Positions 17,396 through 18,801 of a stretch of DNA of 18,801 nucleotides are shown here, in pieces. Each line of letters starts with the position of its first letter. Positions within the stretch are counted from its first letter, which is position 1. The stretch is from positions 1 to 18,801 of the forward strand of contig CAZVRZ010000108.1 of the NCBI GenBank assembly GCA_964629965.1. Reading direction: 5' to 3'. The stretch is from CAZVRZ01 sp964629965 (GTDB lineage: Bacteria > Chloroflexota > Anaerolineae > Anaerolineales > UBA4823). Under the pieces are notes generated by a model, which was not told where the DNA came from, searched no databases, and saw nothing but the letters and a program-made list of their open reading frames with translations. The translations under genes were made by a program, and so were the position numbers.

Positions 17396-17470
17396 TCAAT
17401 GGTATTGATTAAGGGGAATATTCAAACGATTGGCGACGGACTCCAGGTGCTGACGTAAAAACTTTTCCAT
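17396..17470 (-). CDS. Short ORF just upstream and in frame with the binding-protein gene
   Basis: ATG 17470 begins a 24-residue frame, MEKFLRQHLESVANRLNIPL and onward, ending in TGA; the frame is open back to about 17500. The sequence is amphipathic and protein-like. It is in the same phase as the following gene, separated by TGA and one codon. It could be a leader peptide, the C-terminal end of a lost gene, or part of the same protein interrupted by a stop. A GAGGA lies right before the ATG, too close to be ideal. Confidence 0.3.
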   Translation of the reverse strand: MEKFLRQHLESVANRLNIPLNQYH

Positions 17471-17504
17471 TTCCTCATCTATAGTGGAGAGGAGGTTGGG
17501 TTAG

Positions 17505-17735
17505 CTAGGATCTCCTGCTAAACAGGGCTTTGACCAGTGTCGAGCGGGTGGATTCTTCTTGGGGTGCAAGTGGCTCGACTCGGCAGACCGGCAGGGTTCC
17601 CAAAGTTTCAGAACAGCGCGGATTCACGTTGTCATTGGTCGGGAATTTCACTAATTCAATCGCGATACAAAGCAAATTGTTAAAATTCGGCTCGAGCGGT
17701 TTCCCACGGTAAAACGCACATGTGCACCTTGGCAT
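17505..17735 (-). CDS. Possible small protein, unknown (or gene remnant)
   Basis: A 76-codon minus frame follows a promoter-like GGTATAAC (17770-17763). The chain has four cysteines and ends LVKALFSRRS. There is no ribosome site at ATG 17735; AGGAG lies 17 bases too far up. A second ATG in another frame (behind AAGGTG) gives MCVLPWETARAEF before a stop, so a frameshifted original gene is possible. No family recognised. Confidence 0.25.
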   Translation of the reverse strand: MPRCTCAFYRGKPLEPNFNNLLCIAIELVKFPTNDNVNPRCSETLGTLPVCRVEPLAPQEESTRSTLVKALFSRRS

Positions 17736-17762
17736 GATTTAGTTGTTCAAACTCCTGACTCT

Positions 17763-17770
17763 GTTATACC
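17763..17770 (-). promoter_or_regulatory. Candidate minus-strand extended -10 box
   Basis: Minus strand reads TGTGGTATAACAG, matching the GG-TATAAT style of the other promoters in this window with one mismatch. It would drive the small minus-strand frames and the solute-binding-like gene. Confidence 0.35.
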
Positions 17771-17847
17771 ACAAATTCACTTTTGATGGAAAAATACTGC
17801 CAGCACTGGTGTAAAGCCTCTCGATATTCCAAGGATTGTTCTCAACT

Positions 17848-17886
17848 GCAGCGGTGCTCTTTACCGCAGCGGTGCTCTTTACCGCA
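17848..17886 (+). repeat. 18-bp direct tandem repeat, about 2.2 copies
   Basis: GCAGCGGTGCTCTTTACC occurs twice without interruption (17848-17865 and 17866-17883), followed by a third start GCA. It sits about 10 bases upstream of a TATAAT box and about 20 bases before the first recognisable codon of the URO-D remnant. Confidence 0.9.
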
Positions 17887-17895
17887 AACTCCCTG

Positions 17896-17901
17896 TATAA
17901 T
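17896..17901 (+). promoter_or_regulatory. Candidate -10 box before the URO-D remnant
   Basis: TATAAT occurs in GTATAATAATG right after the tandem repeat. The repeat covers the -35 position and no good -35 is present. ATG 17903 is followed by a stop after two further codons. Confidence 0.35.
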
Positions 17902-17908
17902 AATGTTT

Positions 17909-18791
17909 AGCTGATCCCGGTTGTTCTCTCCGAACTTAACCCAGGCCGCCCGCTTTGGTCCGGGGGCGCTGGCGGCCATGCTCGGCGGGAGGCTGGACAA
18001 CTCTTCTGGGCGGGTATGGTTCCACCCGCCGGCAGAGCTTGATATTCACGATATCCACCTGGTATACAATCCGGACAACCCCTGGGCGCAGCGTATCTAG
18101 GATATCTACCTGGCGGCAATGGAGCGCTGGCGGGGGGCAGGTGGTGATGGGTATGAACGATTTGGGTGGCGTGATCGATGTGCTCTCTACCTTCCGCCCA
18201 TCGCATAGGCTGCTGATGGATCTGTACGATGCGCCGGGCGAGGTCGAGCACCTGGTGTGGGAGGCGCATACTGCCTGGCGGCACGCTTACGAAGATTTGA
18301 ACGCCATCCTGGCATCCGTGACGCCGGGATACTCGGAGTGGTCGGTGACCTATTCGATCCAGCCCACCTACATCCTGCAGTCGGATTTTAGCTACATGAT
18401 CAGCCCGCGCATGTTCAAGAAGTTCTGCTTACCCGAGCTAGCAGTGACCTGCCAATAGTTGCCGCACAGCTTTATTCACCTGGATGATGTCGGCGAGATT
18501 CCACACCTGGACATGTTCCTGGCGATCCCGGAGTTGGACGGCGTGCAGTGGGTTCCCGGCGATGGACAACTTGACTGCTCGCACTGGCCGGATATCTACC
18601 AGAAGATCCATGCCGCCGGTAAGCGCATGCAGGTGATCGGCTAGCAGTTTGAGACCCTGGACGCCGTGATTACCCAAATTGGCACGCCGCGTGGCGTTCA
18701 CATGAAAGATATCATGGGATGCGTGAATCAGGCAGAGCAGATGCAAGATAGGGTAATCGCATTTCAAACGGCCAAGACCTTGAGCAAGTAG
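17909..18791 (+). pseudogene. Broken uroporphyrinogen decarboxylase (URO-D) family gene
   Basis: Fragments join into one URO-D superfamily protein, the group that includes cobalamin/corrinoid methyltransferase-like enzymes. In order: VVLSEL, then after a 1-base shift near 17937 TQAARFGPGALAAMLGGRLD and FHPPAELDIHD, then TAG at 18098, DIYLAAMERWRG, and a second shift. Next come QVVMGMNDLGGVIDVLSTFR, SDFSYMISPRMFKKF, TAG at 18456, then FIHLDDVGEIPHLDMFLAIP and QWVPGDGQLDCSHW, TAG at 18642, FETLDAVITQIGTPRGVHMKD, and TAG at 18789. The second shift fits one extra G in the six-G run at 18132-18137. The 5' end is missing: similarity begins just after the tandem repeat and -10 box. The block is more GC-rich than its neighbours, hinting at a different origin. 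Family assignment is from remembered motifs. Confidence 0.75.
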
Positions 18792-18801
18792 GATTCATCC
18801 C

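Noticed and set aside
17848..17886. Tandem repeat as a CRISPR array
   Set aside because: Units are directly adjacent without spacers and only about two copies exist.

Overview
The window looks like a chromosomal stretch of a Chloroflexota bacterium, probably class Anaerolineae. This is inferred from the protein families present and from GGTATAAT-type promoters placed very close to start codons. No rRNA, tRNA or marker gene is present to prove it. Base composition is moderate, except for a visibly more GC-rich block at the right end.

Bases 2-5698 belong to one giant gene that enters from the left edge. Its frame is open to the first bases, so the true start lies outside. The product has at least 1898 residues and appears to be a three-part fusion: a degenerate aminotransferase-like domain, a second fold-type I PLP aminotransferase with its key residues intact, and a roughly 1000-residue segment with the motif order of phosphoenolpyruvate carboxylase, most like the archaeal type. 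Such a protein could in principle turn PEP and bicarbonate into oxaloacetate and then aspartate on one chain. This is the most interesting object here. A small HIT-family gene follows 22 bases downstream.

Bases 6179-8408 (minus strand) hold a possible small ORF of unknown function and a secreted protein built from two tandem repeats of about 277 residues. Next are a short-chain dehydrogenase (8734-9540, plus) and a 0.7-kb wreck of a glycoside hydrolase related to the MGH1/GH63 group (about 9545-10263, minus). An intact cellobiose 2-epimerase-like gene (10320-11558, plus) diverges from the wreck. A LysE-type exporter (11531-12145, minus) overlaps the epimerase tail by 28 bases. A DnaQ-exonuclease/DinG-helicase fusion with a probable Fe-S cluster (12311-15109, plus) follows, apparently read from a leaderless transcript.

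The right part is minus strand: a 57-residue membrane protein, a second HIT protein, and a solute-binding-protein homologue without a signal peptide. The last starts 3 bases after the TGA of a short ORF in the same frame. An 18-bp tandem repeat precedes the last feature, a GC-rich URO-D-family pseudogene (about 17909-18791, plus). It carries two apparent frameshifts and three internal stops, all TAG. Overall this is a mosaic of unrelated metabolic genes with two clear gene ruins. No CRISPR, phage or transposase signature was seen.
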